From: Xanthobacteraceae bacterium
GTDB lineage: Bacteria; Pseudomonadota; Alphaproteobacteria; Rhizobiales; Xanthobacteraceae
Direction: 5' to 3'
Length of the DNA stretch: 64,000 bases
NCBI GenBank assembly: GCA_029266425.1
Contig: JAQSWY010000042.1
Location: 1-64,000 of the forward strand
Below, in pieces: positions 17,710 to 26,389 of this stretch. Under the pieces are notes generated by a model. It was not told the origin of the DNA, made no database searches, and saw nothing but the letters and a program-made list of their open reading frames with translations. Within the stretch, counting starts at the first letter, position 1, and the number at the start of each line of letters is the position of its first letter. A program made the translations under genes and the position numbers.

Positions 17710-18603
17710 GTGATCATCGACAGCGAATCCAGCGTGACCCGCGCCGTGCTCGATGCCATGGCAGCAGCACCGAACGAGCGACTGCGCGAGGTCATGGCGG
17801 CGCTGGTCAGGCACGCCCACGCCTTCGCCCGCGAGGTCCAGCTCACCGAGGAGGAGTTCGATATCGGCATCGACTTCCTCAACCGTATCGGCCAGGCGAC
17901 CAATGACAGCCACAATGAGGGCATCCTGTTCTCCGACGCGGTCGGCTTCTCGACGCTGGTCTGCCTGTTGAACAACGGCCAGAACGGCGCGTCGGAGACC
18001 GCCTCGGCCCTGCTCGGCCCGTTCTGGCGGATGAACTCGCCTGTCACCGGGAATGGCGGTTCGATCGTCCGCTCGCCGACGCCCGGCCCGGTGCTGTTCG
18101 CCGATTGCCGCGTCAGTGATCCGCACGGGCAACCGCTCGCGGGCGTGGAAGTGGATGTCTGGCAGGCATCCCCGATCGGCATGTACGAGAACCAGGACGA
18201 CAGCCAGGCCGACATGAACCTGCGCGGCAAGTTCACCACCGACGCGGAGGGCCGCTTCTGGTTCCGCTCGGTGAAGCCGGCCGGCTATCCGGTGCCGACC
18301 GGCGGTCCGGTCGGCGAACTGCTGCGGGCGCAACGCCGGCATCCCTACCGGCCGGCGCATCTGCATTTCCTCGCCTTCAAGCCTGGCTGGAAGACGCTGA
18401 TCACCCAGGTGTTCGTCGATGACGACGAGCGGCTGGAGACCGACGTGGTGTTCGGCGTCACCAGCCACCTGATCGGCAATTACCGCAAGCGCACCGGCGA
18501 GGCGCCGCCGGAACCGGACCTCACTGACGAGTGGTATTCGCTCGACTACGGCTTCGTCATGGAGCCCGGCGAAGCCAAGCTGCCCAACCCGCCGATCAAG
18601 TGA
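17710..18603 (+). CDS. Intradiol ring-cleavage dioxygenase (hydroxyquinol/catechol 1,2-type)
   Basis: This protein of about 297 residues carries an N-terminal dioxygenase_N helical domain (residues 10-110) and the beta-sandwich catalytic domain. All four Fe(III) ligands are visible: Tyr159 in GMYENQ, Tyr213, His217 and His219 in PYRPAHLHF. These enzymes insert O2 between two ring hydroxyls, giving a muconate or maleylacetate. The GTG at 17710 follows GAGGG at a spacing of nine; a TTG at 17671 is possible but would place the start next to operator C. It leads an operon with the SDR (10 bases on), BKACE and cupin genes. Confidence 0.92.
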   Translation: MIIDSESSVTRAVLDAMAAAPNERLREVMAALVRHAHAFAREVQLTEEEFDIGIDFLNRIGQATNDSHNEGILFSDAVGFSTLVCLLNNGQNGASETASALLGPFWRMNSPVTGNGGSIVRSPTPGPVLFADCRVSDPHGQPLAGVEVDVWQASPIGMYENQDDSQADMNLRGKFTTDAEGRFWFRSVKPAGYPVPTGGPVGELLRAQRRHPYRPAHLHFLAFKPGWKTLITQVFVDDDERLETDVVFGVTSHLIGNYRKRTGEAPPEPDLTDEWYSLDYGFVMEPGEAKLPNPPIK

Positions 18604-18613
18604 TCAAAGCGCC

Positions 18614-19384
18614 ATGACCAAGCCGAGCTATCCCAAATCGCTGAACGACAAGGTCGCGCTGGTCCTCGGCGGGGCAGGCGGCATCGGCGCTGTCGCCAGC
18701 CGCATGCTGGCGGAAGCCGGCGCCACCATCATCGTCACCCACCGGCCAAATGCCGAAGCGGCCGAGGCCGCGGCAGCGCTGGTGGCGAGCCTGCCCGGAG
18801 AGGGACATTCCGCCTATCCCTCGGACATCACCGACACGCCGTCGCTCATCGCGGTGTGCGATGGCATCACCGAGCGCCATGGCCGGCTGGATATCCTCGT
18901 GAACGCGGTCGGCTTCACCAAGCCGGTGCCGCACGCGGCGCTGGATGCGCTCGACGACGAGCTGATCGACCGCATGTTCCAGGTGAACTGGCGCGGCGCA
19001 TTCGCGGCGGTCCGCACCTTCGCGCCGCTCCTGAAGGCGTCGGGCGACGGGCTCATCGTGTCGGTCTCCTCGATCTCGGCCTTCACGGCGGTGGGCTCGT
19101 CGATCGCCTATTGCGCCGTCAAGGCCGGCATCGACGTGATGACCAAGGCGCTCGCCCGCGCGCTGGCGCCGGAGATCCGGGTGCTGGCGGTCTCGCCCGG
19201 CGTGGTCGACACCAGCTTCGTGCCCGGCCGCAGCGCCGATTTCAACGACAAGGTCGCCGGCACCACGCCGCTCAGGCGGATCGCCCAGCCGGAGGACATC
19301 GCTGCCGGCATCCTCGCCTGCGCCACCCATCTCGGCTTTTCCACCGGCACCACGATCGTGGTGGATGGGGGGAGGTCGCTTTGA
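18614..19384 (+). CDS. SDR-family NAD(P)-dependent oxidoreductase
   Basis: This 256-residue classical short-chain dehydrogenase has the cofactor motif LGGAGGIGAVAS (the usual TGxxxGIG begins with L-G here), structural NAVG in place of NNAG, catalytic Ser in SVSSIS and YCAVK (YxxxK). The C-terminal TTIVVDGGRSL is typical. It starts 10 bases after the dioxygenase and is surely cotranscribed. A redox step on a ring-cleavage product is likely, but the substrate is not determined. A family A palindromic repeat begins seven bases after its stop. Confidence 0.92.
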   Translation: MTKPSYPKSLNDKVALVLGGAGGIGAVASRMLAEAGATIIVTHRPNAEAAEAAAALVASLPGEGHSAYPSDITDTPSLIAVCDGITERHGRLDILVNAVGFTKPVPHAALDALDDELIDRMFQVNWRGAFAAVRTFAPLLKASGDGLIVSVSSISAFTAVGSSIAYCAVKAGIDVMTKALARALAPEIRVLAVSPGVVDTSFVPGRSADFNDKVAGTTPLRRIAQPEDIAAGILACATHLGFSTGTTIVVDGGRSL

Positions 19385-19390
19385 TCAACC

Positions 19391-19500
19391 ACGTCATCCT
19401 GAGGTGCGAGCGAAGCGAGCCTCGAAGGATGTTGAAACAGAGGGCGTTCATCCGGGGTGAGCATCCTTCGAGGCCACTACGCGGCACCTCAGGATGACGT
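19391..19500. repeat. Palindromic repeat family A, copy 1
   Basis: This 110-base element has long inverted arms: 19391-19431 starts ACGTCATCCTGAGGTGC and ends CCTCGAAGGATG, and 19462-19500 starts CATCCTTCGAGGC and ends GCACCTCAGGATGACGT. It separates the SDR and BKACE genes inside one operon. Copy 2 is at 20797. Confidence 0.9.
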
Positions 19501-19526
19501 TGTGAAAAGAGATTGAGGAGACACGC

Positions 19527-20438
19527 ATGCGGCAGCCTCGGGACAAGGTCTTCATCACCTGCGCCGTCACCGGCAATCTGACGACGCCGGAACAGACGCC
19601 GCATCTGCCGATCACACCCGAGCAGATCATCGAGGCGTGCCTCGGTGCAGCGGAGGCGGGCGCCGCCATCGTCCACATCCATGTGCGCGATCCCGCGACC
19701 GGCAGGCCATCGATGGAGCTCGACTATTATCGCGAGGTGGTCGAGGCGCTGCGCAGCCGCAAGCCGGAGCTCATCATCAACCTGACGACGGGTCCGGGAG
19801 GGCGCTTCATCCCGTCGGTGGACGATCCGAAAATCGCGGCGCCCGGCACCACGCTGACCGTGCCGGAGAAGCGGGTCGAGCATGTCGCCGCGCTCAAGCC
19901 GGACATCTGCACGCTCGATCTCAACACCATGAATTCCGGCCCGGACGTGGTGATCAACACGCCCGCCAATGTCCGTCGCATGGCGAAGGTGATGCGCGAG
20001 GCTGGAGTGCGGCCCGAGATCGAACTGTTCGATTCGGGGGACATCGCTCTGCTGCACGCGCTGCTCGCCGACGGCACGCTGGCCGGCCCGCAGCTTTGCT
20101 CCTGCGTGCTCGGCGTGCGCTACGGCTTCCAACCGGGCCCGGAGACCGTGCTCTATGCCCGCAATTTGCTGCCGGCCGGCTCGGAGTTCACCGCCTTCGG
20201 CATCGGCCGCAGCATGTTCACCATGGCCGCGCAGTCCTACCTCGCCGGCGGCCATGTGCGTGTGGGCCTCGAGGATTCGGTCTATCTCGCCAAGGGCGTG
20301 CTGGCGGAGACCAATGCCGCGATGGTCACCAAGGTCCGCCGCATCATCGAGGATCTCGGCGCGCAGATCGCGACGTCCAGGGAGACCCGCGAGATGCTGT
20401 CGCTGCCTGAGCCGCGCAACGCGGCGCGGGCGGCCTGA
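19527..20438 (+). CDS. BKACE-family (DUF849) beta-keto acid cleavage enzyme
   Basis: This 303-residue TIM-barrel protein is of the family founded by Kce, the 3-keto-5-aminohexanoate cleavage enzyme. These Zn enzymes react a beta-keto acid with acetyl-CoA to give a CoA ester and acetoacetate. Zn ligands His50 and His52 are in IVHIHVRDP, and PHLPITPEQIIEA is the standard N-terminal motif. In this context it is a good candidate for thiolytic-like cleavage of a beta-keto acid formed downstream of ring opening. ATTGAGGAGAC precedes the ATG. Confidence 0.9.
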   Translation: MRQPRDKVFITCAVTGNLTTPEQTPHLPITPEQIIEACLGAAEAGAAIVHIHVRDPATGRPSMELDYYREVVEALRSRKPELIINLTTGPGGRFIPSVDDPKIAAPGTTLTVPEKRVEHVAALKPDICTLDLNTMNSGPDVVINTPANVRRMAKVMREAGVRPEIELFDSGDIALLHALLADGTLAGPQLCSCVLGVRYGFQPGPETVLYARNLLPAGSEFTAFGIGRSMFTMAAQSYLAGGHVRVGLEDSVYLAKGVLAETNAAMVTKVRRIIEDLGAQIATSRETREMLSLPEPRNAARAA

Positions 20439-20453
20439 GCCGGAGCACGCGCC

Positions 20454-20807
20454 ATGGACATCACCCGCTTCGACGCCGCGCCCACCTATGAGGCGCCGGG
20501 CCACACCGATATGCGCATGTTCCGCCTGCAGGGCCGCGAGGCGGGACCGTCGGACGTGATGTGGCTCGGCGTCAGCCACATCTTGCCGGGCGGTGGCACC
20601 ACGCTCGACGCCTCGGGGGTGGAGAAAATGTATGTCGTGCTCGACGGCGAAGTGACGATCTCGAACGGCAGCGAGACGGTGACGCTAAAGCCATGGGATT
20701 CCTGCCGCATCGCCTCGCACGAGGGGCGCCAACTCTCCAACCGCACCAATCGCATCGCCACCGTGCTGCTCTGTATGCCGCGTGAGGTTCTCACCTCGTC
20801 ATCCTGA
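20454..20807 (+). CDS. Cupin-domain protein lacking first-motif histidines
   Basis: This 117-residue single-cupin protein has SHILPGGGTTLDASGVEKMYVVLDGEV, the first cupin motif. The usual two His and the Glu-His pattern are mostly replaced (only VEK remains), so metal binding is doubtful. It lies 15 bases after the BKACE gene. The last codons (TSSS-stop) run into repeat A2: the TGA at 20805-20807 is part of the repeat's ATCCTGAGG. The original C terminus may have been altered by the repeat insertion. Its role in the pathway is unknown. Confidence 0.82.
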   Translation: MDITRFDAAPTYEAPGHTDMRMFRLQGREAGPSDVMWLGVSHILPGGGTTLDASGVEKMYVVLDGEVTISNGSETVTLKPWDSCRIASHEGRQLSNRTNRIATVLLCMPREVLTSSS

Positions 20808-20905
20808 GGTGCGAGCGTAGCGAGCCTCGAAGACTGTTTGCAGCAGAAGACGGTCATCGGGGGCGGACATCCTTCGAGGCCGCTTCGCGGCACTCAGGAC
20901 GACGT
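20797..20905. repeat. Palindromic repeat family A, copy 2
   Basis: CGTCATCCTGAGGTGCGAGC opens the element, CATCCTTCGAGGCC follows after the loop, and CACTCAGGACGACG closes it. It is clearly homologous to 19391-19500 with scattered changes. It provides the cupin stop codon and lies between convergent genes. Confidence 0.88.
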
Positions 20906-20922
20906 GCTTCCATTAGACGACG

Positions 20923-21930
20923 TCAGGCTTCGAACAACTTGCGAAAGCCGTCCGACAGCACGAGTTCCTCCTTCACCTCACCCAGCCCCGCGGCCTGCAC
21001 TGTGCCGACCAACTCCGGATCGGCCATGTCGAATGGATAGTCACTGCCGAGGAACACATGGTCGGCTCCGGCCTGCTGGACCAGGAAGGCCAGCGCCGGA
21101 ACGGAATGAGTGACAGTGTCGAAATAAAGTCGGCTAAATGACTCCTCGATCGAGCCGGTCATGCGCAACTTGGCTTCCGGGCGCACCAGCCGGCCGCGGA
21201 TGAGGCGGCCGACATTGTAGGGCAGCAGGCCGCCGCCATGAACCAGGCAGATGCGCAGTCCGGGGAAGCGCTCCAGCACACCGCCGAAGATCAGCCGGGC
21301 GCCGGCGACCGTGGTCTGCAGCGGGTTCTGGATCAGGTTGTTGAGATAATAATCGCCGAAAGCGCCGGCCGGCGGCTCCAGCGGCGGATGGATCAGGATG
21401 AAGGCGCGCAGCGCCTCCGCCTCCGCCCAGAACGGGTCGAGCGAGGGGTCGTCGAGGAAGACCTCCTTGCTCACTGCGGTGGCGATCTCGACGCCCAGCA
21501 GTCCGAGCGGCCCCATGGCGTCGCGCAGCACTTCGACAGCGAGGGCGGGGAATTGCAGCGGCGCGGTGCCGATGCCGGCGTAGCGGTCCGGCGCCATCCG
21601 GCACACCGCCGCCATCTCGGCATTTACCGCGCGATGGAACCAGTCGGCGTCCGCCTCACCGAGCGTGTAGTCGCAGAGCGCGATCCACGGCGAGAGAAGC
21701 TGCGAGGCGACGCCCTGTTCCACCATGGTGCGCTCGCGAATGTCGAGCGAGACCATGCCGGGCAGCAGCGGCATGCGCGAGGGCTTGCCGCCCAGCGTGA
21801 CACGTATGCCGTCTTCGCCGCGGCTCGCCGCATAGCCGGGGCGCTCGCCATTCTCGAAGCGCGCGATCAGTCCTTCCGGCACGATATGGGCGTGGATGTC
21901 GATCGGTCCGGGACGCAGGCGGAGGCTCAT
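20923..21930 (-). CDS. Amidohydrolase, ACMSD/resorcylate decarboxylase family
   Basis: This 335-residue TIM-barrel metal enzyme belongs to the amidohydrolase-2 group that includes ACMS decarboxylase and gamma-resorcylate decarboxylase. The metal-binding DIHAH is at the N terminus (PGPIDIHAHIVPEG). ERTMVEQGVASQLLSPW, LVHGGGLLPYNVGR and FLGSDYPFDMAD (metal Asp) follow in family order. Non-oxidative decarboxylation of an aromatic or semialdehyde acid is the most likely activity. GAGGTAAGTCC precedes the ATG at 21930. A family B repeat separates it from the upstream hydrolase gene of the same strand. Confidence 0.88.
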   Translation of the reverse strand: MSLRLRPGPIDIHAHIVPEGLIARFENGERPGYAASRGEDGIRVTLGGKPSRMPLLPGMVSLDIRERTMVEQGVASQLLSPWIALCDYTLGEADADWFHRAVNAEMAAVCRMAPDRYAGIGTAPLQFPALAVEVLRDAMGPLGLLGVEIATAVSKEVFLDDPSLDPFWAEAEALRAFILIHPPLEPPAGAFGDYYLNNLIQNPLQTTVAGARLIFGGVLERFPGLRICLVHGGGLLPYNVGRLIRGRLVRPEAKLRMTGSIEESFSRLYFDTVTHSVPALAFLVQQAGADHVFLGSDYPFDMADPELVGTVQAAGLGEVKEELVLSDGFRKLFEA

Positions 21931-21952
21931 GGACTTACCTCGTTGTCCGCTG

Positions 21953-22033
21953 CCGTCATCCGCGGGCTTGTCCCGGGGATCCACGGACTTCGGCGACGTT
22001 CGTGGATGGCCGGGACAAGCCCGGCCATGACGG
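21953..22033. repeat. Palindromic repeat family B, copy 1
   Basis: CCGTCATCCGCGGGCTTGTC and CCGGGGATCCACG form the left arm; CGTGGATGGCCGGGACAAG and CCCGGCCATGACGG form the right. The approximately 81-base unit recurs at 44081 and 51205. Confidence 0.9.
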
Positions 22034-22043
22034 CGAGATTGGC

Positions 22044-23123
22044 TCACGCCTTCAGGTGCGCGCCGATCCAGTCGGCGACCAGCGGGCGCCAGGCGAAGGG
22101 CATGTTGTTGCAGACGTGATTGCCCTCAGGAAACATGCGCAACTCCTTGCCGGGATGCGGGATCTCGGCGAACAGCCGTTCGGCCTGCTCCTTGGGGATC
22201 AGCCGGTCCTTTTCGCCGAAGATCACCATGAAAGGCATGTCGATGGCGCGCGCCGCCTCGCGCAATGTCAGCTCTGCCGCCCGCGCCGCCGCCGTCTCCT
22301 CGTCCGGCGAATGGCTGCGCAGCGTGAAAGCCTGCCGCGAAATCAACGGCATGGTGCGGAATTCCTCGCCGAAATCATAAGGCCCGCCGGAGGCGGCACC
22401 ACATATCAGCCGTTTCTCGTAAGCCGCGGCGCGGGCTGCATAATAGCCGCCTAAGCTGATCCCGATGGTGCCGACCCGGCGTCCGTCCACATCGTCACGC
22501 GCCTCCAGGAAGTCGATCACCGCGCCGACCACTTTCTCGAAGGCCGGCTCGATCGGCAGCGTCTCGCTCTCGCCCTGGCCGGGGCCGTCGAAGGTGAGGG
22601 TGGCCATGCCGCGGGCGTGGAACAGCGGCTCGAAGCTGTTCATCTCCTCCTTGACGGAATCGAGCCCGCAAATGATGAGCGCCACCGGCGGGCGCACGAC
22701 GCCGTCCGGGCGCCGCAGATAGCCCGGCAGCAGCGTGCCCTGATAGGGGATGCCGACCGCCTCGGCCGGCGGTGAGAGCCCCGCCAGCGCCTTGCGATAA
22801 TTGGCGGCGGTGGCGGCGTTGGCGCGGGCGTACTGCTCCATGTCGTCGAAGAAAACGAACTTGCCGAAATGGTGGCAGATCGCCGCCCGCACAAGGGCCT
22901 CCGCGGCGGAGGGCAGGCTGCCGCGCGCTTCCGCCTCGCGGGCGAGCTGTTCGTGCTTCTCCGCGGTGCGTGACCATTCCGCGCTCCAGTCACGCCAGCG
23001 CGTGATGCGCGCGGTCGTCGCCTGGAAGTCGTTATAGTCGATGCCGTTGGCGATCAGCCGCGGCGCCCAGTGGGCGATGGCGTCGCGCACATTCTTGTCG
23101 ACGACGGGTGACGCTTCGTTCAT
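22044..23123 (-). CDS. Alpha/beta hydrolase (dihydroxypseudooxynicotine hydrolase/FrsA-like)
   Basis: This 359-residue protein has a helical N-terminal domain (residues 1-130) followed by an alpha/beta-hydrolase core. The nucleophile elbow is GISLGG, preceded by FDGPGQGES (oxyanion region). The acidic residue is probably in GEKDRLIP, and the His is in EGNHVCNN. The two-domain layout resembles C-C bond hydrolases such as 2,6-dihydroxypseudooxynicotine hydrolase. The ATG overlaps the stop of the creatinase-like gene by four bases (ATGA, 23120-23123). A hydrolytic step on a beta-diketone-like catabolite fits the island, but the substrate is inferred only. Confidence 0.86.
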   Translation of the reverse strand: MNEASPVVDKNVRDAIAHWAPRLIANGIDYNDFQATTARITRWRDWSAEWSRTAEKHEQLAREAEARGSLPSAAEALVRAAICHHFGKFVFFDDMEQYARANAATAANYRKALAGLSPPAEAVGIPYQGTLLPGYLRRPDGVVRPPVALIICGLDSVKEEMNSFEPLFHARGMATLTFDGPGQGESETLPIEPAFEKVVGAVIDFLEARDDVDGRRVGTIGISLGGYYAARAAAYEKRLICGAASGGPYDFGEEFRTMPLISRQAFTLRSHSPDEETAAARAAELTLREAARAIDMPFMVIFGEKDRLIPKEQAERLFAEIPHPGKELRMFPEGNHVCNNMPFAWRPLVADWIGAHLKA

Positions 23124-24445
23124 GGCCTCACCACGGTCAGCTCCACCGGCCATTCATCGACGCATTCCTTGCCGGTCTCGGTCACGATGAAGGTGTGGCC
23201 GACGAACATGCCGAGCATGCCATCGGCAGTGATCGGGTTCGGCTCGGGCATCAGCACCATGCCCGGCTTCATCACCTCTTCGAACGGCTCGACATGGATA
23301 TGGTCGGCGAAGATGTGCGGGCCGTCGGAGACGAAGTCGATGCCGTGCACGTGGATCGGTCGCGACTGCATGCCCTTCTCACGGAAGAACTGGCCGGCAA
23401 GGCGCAGATTGTCCATCGGCCGGCCGGGAGCGATCTCCTCGATCATCTTGAGGTAGCCGGGCTCGGCGATCTCGTCCCAGAAGCGGCGCACATAAGCCGG
23501 CGGTTCGCCGAGGCAGATCGGCTGGCCGATCTGCGCGCTGTAGCCGCGATAGCCGGCGGCAAGCTCCATTAGCACGATGTCGCCCATCTCCAGCTGACGG
23601 CTGGAGGGGCGTGGATTGCCGAACACCTGCGCCGGATCGGCCATCGGCGTCGAGCCGATGATCAGGAAATCGATGTCGCCATTGCCTTCGAGGATGACGG
23701 CGCCGGCGGCGGCGCGAAGCTGATACTCGGTGACGCCGGGCCTCATGCGCTCGGCGATCGCCTGCATGGCATTGGTACAGAGCTTGCCGGCGTGGCGGAC
23801 GCAGTCGAGCTCTTCTTCGCTGTGCACCGAGAGCAACTCATGCATGATGCCCTTGGTGAAGATCAACTCGGCCTCTGGAAGCTTCTCGCGCAGCGTGTTG
23901 TATTGATTCACCGGCATATAGTCGCCGTGCCGCGGATCGATCTCCATCAGGCCGATGCGGCCGCTCTCGAGCCCCAGTTCGCGCAGCCGTTCGACCATGA
24001 CCTCGCCGAACTTGCCACCCCGGCTGGAGCGCACGTCGGTAAGCGCATTGGCGGTCTCGCGCCGCACCGCCTCGCTATGGGTGCCGCCCATGGAATAGAT
24101 CAGCGTCGGCTCGCCCTCGCGCGGGAACACCACATAGTTGGCGAGCGCGTGCCATTCCCAATGGCCCGAGAGCCACAACATGCCGCCGCCGAAGCTCCAG
24201 TGGCTCGGCCCGCCCGCGGCGATCACCGCATCGAGCCCGAGTTCCTGCATCTTCGCCCTGAGTGCGGCGCGGCGGCGGGCATATTCCTCAAGCGAGAACT
24301 GCTCGTAGCGCGCCTCGCGATAATAGGGCGTGCCGCGCATCGCGTTGAAGGACGGACCATGGTCCAGGCGGGTGCGCAACTCCTCCCAGGGCAGGGAGGA
24401 GCCGGCAACAGGCGCTTTAGTGGTTGGGGGCCCGGGCGCGTTCAT
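23120..24445 (-). CDS. Creatinase/M24-fold protein with lost metal ligands
   Basis: This 441-residue protein has an N-terminal creatinase domain (residues 50-200) and a C-terminal pita-bread M24 domain (210-440). In true aminopeptidases P five residues hold two metals. Here the first Asp is Glu294 (VLMELA), the second is Gln305 (YSAQIGQ), the His is kept (HVHGID), one Glu is kept (MPEPN), and the last is replaced in MFVGHTF. It is therefore probably a metal-free hydrolase like creatinase rather than a peptidase. It lies four bases after the receptor gene and overlaps the alpha/beta hydrolase gene. Confidence 0.87.
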   Translation of the reverse strand: MNAPGPPTTKAPVAGSSLPWEELRTRLDHGPSFNAMRGTPYYREARYEQFSLEEYARRRAALRAKMQELGLDAVIAAGGPSHWSFGGGMLWLSGHWEWHALANYVVFPREGEPTLIYSMGGTHSEAVRRETANALTDVRSSRGGKFGEVMVERLRELGLESGRIGLMEIDPRHGDYMPVNQYNTLREKLPEAELIFTKGIMHELLSVHSEEELDCVRHAGKLCTNAMQAIAERMRPGVTEYQLRAAAGAVILEGNGDIDFLIIGSTPMADPAQVFGNPRPSSRQLEMGDIVLMELAAGYRGYSAQIGQPICLGEPPAYVRRFWDEIAEPGYLKMIEEIAPGRPMDNLRLAGQFFREKGMQSRPIHVHGIDFVSDGPHIFADHIHVEPFEEVMKPGMVLMPEPNPITADGMLGMFVGHTFIVTETGKECVDEWPVELTVVRP

Positions 24446-24449
24446 CTGT

Positions 24450-25487
24450 TCAGAGCGTGCAGTTGTTGATGGTCACCGGCCCGCCGGCCTTCTTCACCGC
24501 CTCATCGGCGATGGAGACATCGACGAGTTGCTCGAAAGTGAGATTGCGTTCCGCCGGAATGTCGCCGGCCTCGACGCTGTTCTTGATCGCCCATTCGGCA
24601 CGGGCCTTATCGAAGCCGGTATTGACCGCCCAGACGCAGTTCTTGGTGAGATTGTCCCAGGCGAACTCCACCGCGTCCTGCGGCTTCTCGGTCGCCTTCA
24701 TCATGATCGGGACAACCTTGTCACGATCCTTGTAGATGACGCGGTTGGCCTCGATCATGGCCGCCATGGCATCGACCAGCAGCGGGCGCTGGCTGGCGAT
24801 CATGCTGTCGGCGGCGCCGTACATGTTGAACACCCAGTTCGGCATCTTCTGGCCGAGCACGGCGAGCACGTGCAAGGTCGGCTTCTGCTTCTCGCCGAGA
24901 TAAACGTCTTCGGGATGCAGCGACACGCCGTCGAGCTGGCCGGCGATCAGGCCGGGCAGGCGGCCGGCGAGGCCCTGCGAGACGAACTGCGCGTCATCCA
25001 CCGTCAGATTGGCGTCGGTGAGCAGGACGCGGCCCATGCGCCAGTTGAAGCCGCCGACACCGCCGCCGGCGGCGCTGAGGCGCTTGCCCTTGAGGTCAGC
25101 CGGGGTCTTGATCTCCTCGACCACGACATAGGATTGCGGCAGGCGCGGCGCGAAGCCCCAGATCTGCTTGGCCTTCATGCCGGCGCCGACCATGACGTCG
25201 GTGACGTTGGCGATCAGCTTGCCCTGCTGGAGCGCGGACATCAGCGCCGCGGAGGCGCCGCCCTCGAAGGGGGTAATGGTCGCGTTGATGCAATATTTGT
25301 CGAACAGGCCCAGGTCCCTGGCCACCCATGGCGTGGTGTGGACGACGTTCGGCGGCACCACCGAGACGCCGATGTTCAGGTCGCGCTTGCCGTTCGGGCA
25401 GTCCGCTGCCTGCGCGCCCGCGCCGGCGGCGAACATGAGACCGCAGGCGAGCGCCGCAGCCAGGGTAGGCTTCGTCACATTCCTCAT
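24450..25487 (-). CDS. ABC transporter substrate-binding protein (NMT1/THI5-like)
   Basis: This 345-residue receptor has a clear signal peptide (LAAALACGLMFAAGAGAQA, cleavage before ADCPNG). The mature protein shows VHTTPWVARDLGLFDKY, GGASAALMSALQQGKL and ADLKGKRLSAAGGGVGG, the NMT1/TauA pattern. Three mature cysteines could include a disulfide. It is the third gene of the ATPase-permease-receptor operon starting at 27193. The ligand is presumably the starting compound of the catabolic island. Confidence 0.9.
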   Translation of the reverse strand: MRNVTKPTLAAALACGLMFAAGAGAQAADCPNGKRDLNIGVSVVPPNVVHTTPWVARDLGLFDKYCINATITPFEGGASAALMSALQQGKLIANVTDVMVGAGMKAKQIWGFAPRLPQSYVVVEEIKTPADLKGKRLSAAGGGVGGFNWRMGRVLLTDANLTVDDAQFVSQGLAGRLPGLIAGQLDGVSLHPEDVYLGEKQKPTLHVLAVLGQKMPNWVFNMYGAADSMIASQRPLLVDAMAAMIEANRVIYKDRDKVVPIMMKATEKPQDAVEFAWDNLTKNCVWAVNTGFDKARAEWAIKNSVEAGDIPAERNLTFEQLVDVSIADEAVKKAGGPVTINNCTL

Positions 25488-25535
25488 GGTTTCCTCCGTT
25501 GCGCTCGATTTTTCGAGTCGCCTCTCGTTGCGCGT

Positions 25536-26387
25536 CTAATCGCGGTTGGCGTTGGTCCAGGGCGCGACCTTTTTCTCCAGCAGCCGCAGCAGCGAGGTCG
25601 ACAGCACGCCGAGGATGCCGAGCGTGACGATCGGCACGAACATGCGGTCGATCTGGAAGGTCGAGGCGGTGCGCACGATCAGATAGCCGATGCCGGAGAT
25701 GGCGGTGTAGAGGTCGGCCAGCACCATGCCGATCAGGCCGCGGCCGACGGCGAGGCGCAGGCCGGTGACGATGAAGGGCAGGGCCGCCGGGATGACGATG
25801 TTGGTCCAGAGCTGGCGCTCGGAGCAGCGGAACGCCTTGCCGACCTCGAGCAGCTTGTGGTCGACATTCTTGACGCCCTGATAGGTGTTGATCACCAGCG
25901 GGAAGAAGGCGAACAGGAAGAGGATGATCACCTTCGCCGTCATGTCGTAGCCGGCCCACAGCACGATCAGCGGCACCAGCGCGACCGTCGGCGTGGAGTA
26001 GAGGAAGGTGATGTACATGTCGAAGGCGGCGTCGAGCACCCGGTAGCGGGCGAGCGCGAGGCCGATGGTGATGCCGGCGACGGAGGCGAGCGCCAACCCA
26101 TAGACGAAGACCAGCAGGCTCGGCGCCAGATACTGCCAGAGCTCGCCGCTGGCGATCATCTTCACCGCGGCCTTGGCGACCGCGATGGGCGTAGTGAACA
26201 GGATCGGATCTATATTGGAGCCGACGATCTGCCAGAGCGTCAGCACCACCACGAGCGAGATCGTCCGGATCATGACGACCTGCATGCCCTCGCGGCGCCG
26301 GCGCTTCTCGGAAGCCGCCTTCACCCGGGCCTGGTCGTCGGCGATGCTCGCCTGGTCGGCGGCGTTGGGCAAGCTCTGGATCGTCAT
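25536..26387 (-). CDS. ABC transporter permease, SsuC/TauC type
   Basis: This 283-residue inner-membrane permease has an N-terminal basic stretch (SEKRRRREG) before the first helix (ISLVVVLTLWQIVG). The EAA loop region is LLEVGKAFRCSERQLWTNI followed by VIPAALPFIVTGLRLA. The ATG at 26387 lies two bases after the ATPase stop. A GTG six bases upstream is an alternative start. It pairs with the ATPase at 26390 and receptor at 24450. Confidence 0.92.
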   Translation of the reverse strand: MTIQSLPNAADQASIADDQARVKAASEKRRRREGMQVVMIRTISLVVVLTLWQIVGSNIDPILFTTPIAVAKAAVKMIASGELWQYLAPSLLVFVYGLALASVAGITIGLALARYRVLDAAFDMYITFLYSTPTVALVPLIVLWAGYDMTAKVIILFLFAFFPLVINTYQGVKNVDHKLLEVGKAFRCSERQLWTNIVIPAALPFIVTGLRLAVGRGLIGMVLADLYTAISGIGYLIVRTASTFQIDRMFVPIVTLGILGVLSTSLLRLLEKKVAPWTNANRD

Positions 26388-26389
26388 GC

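Noticed and set aside
19391-20905. The two long palindromes as a CRISPR array or insertion-sequence ends
   Set aside because: There are only two copies, 1.4 kb apart with genes between, no spacers and no transposase; they are better read as REP-like intergenic repeats.
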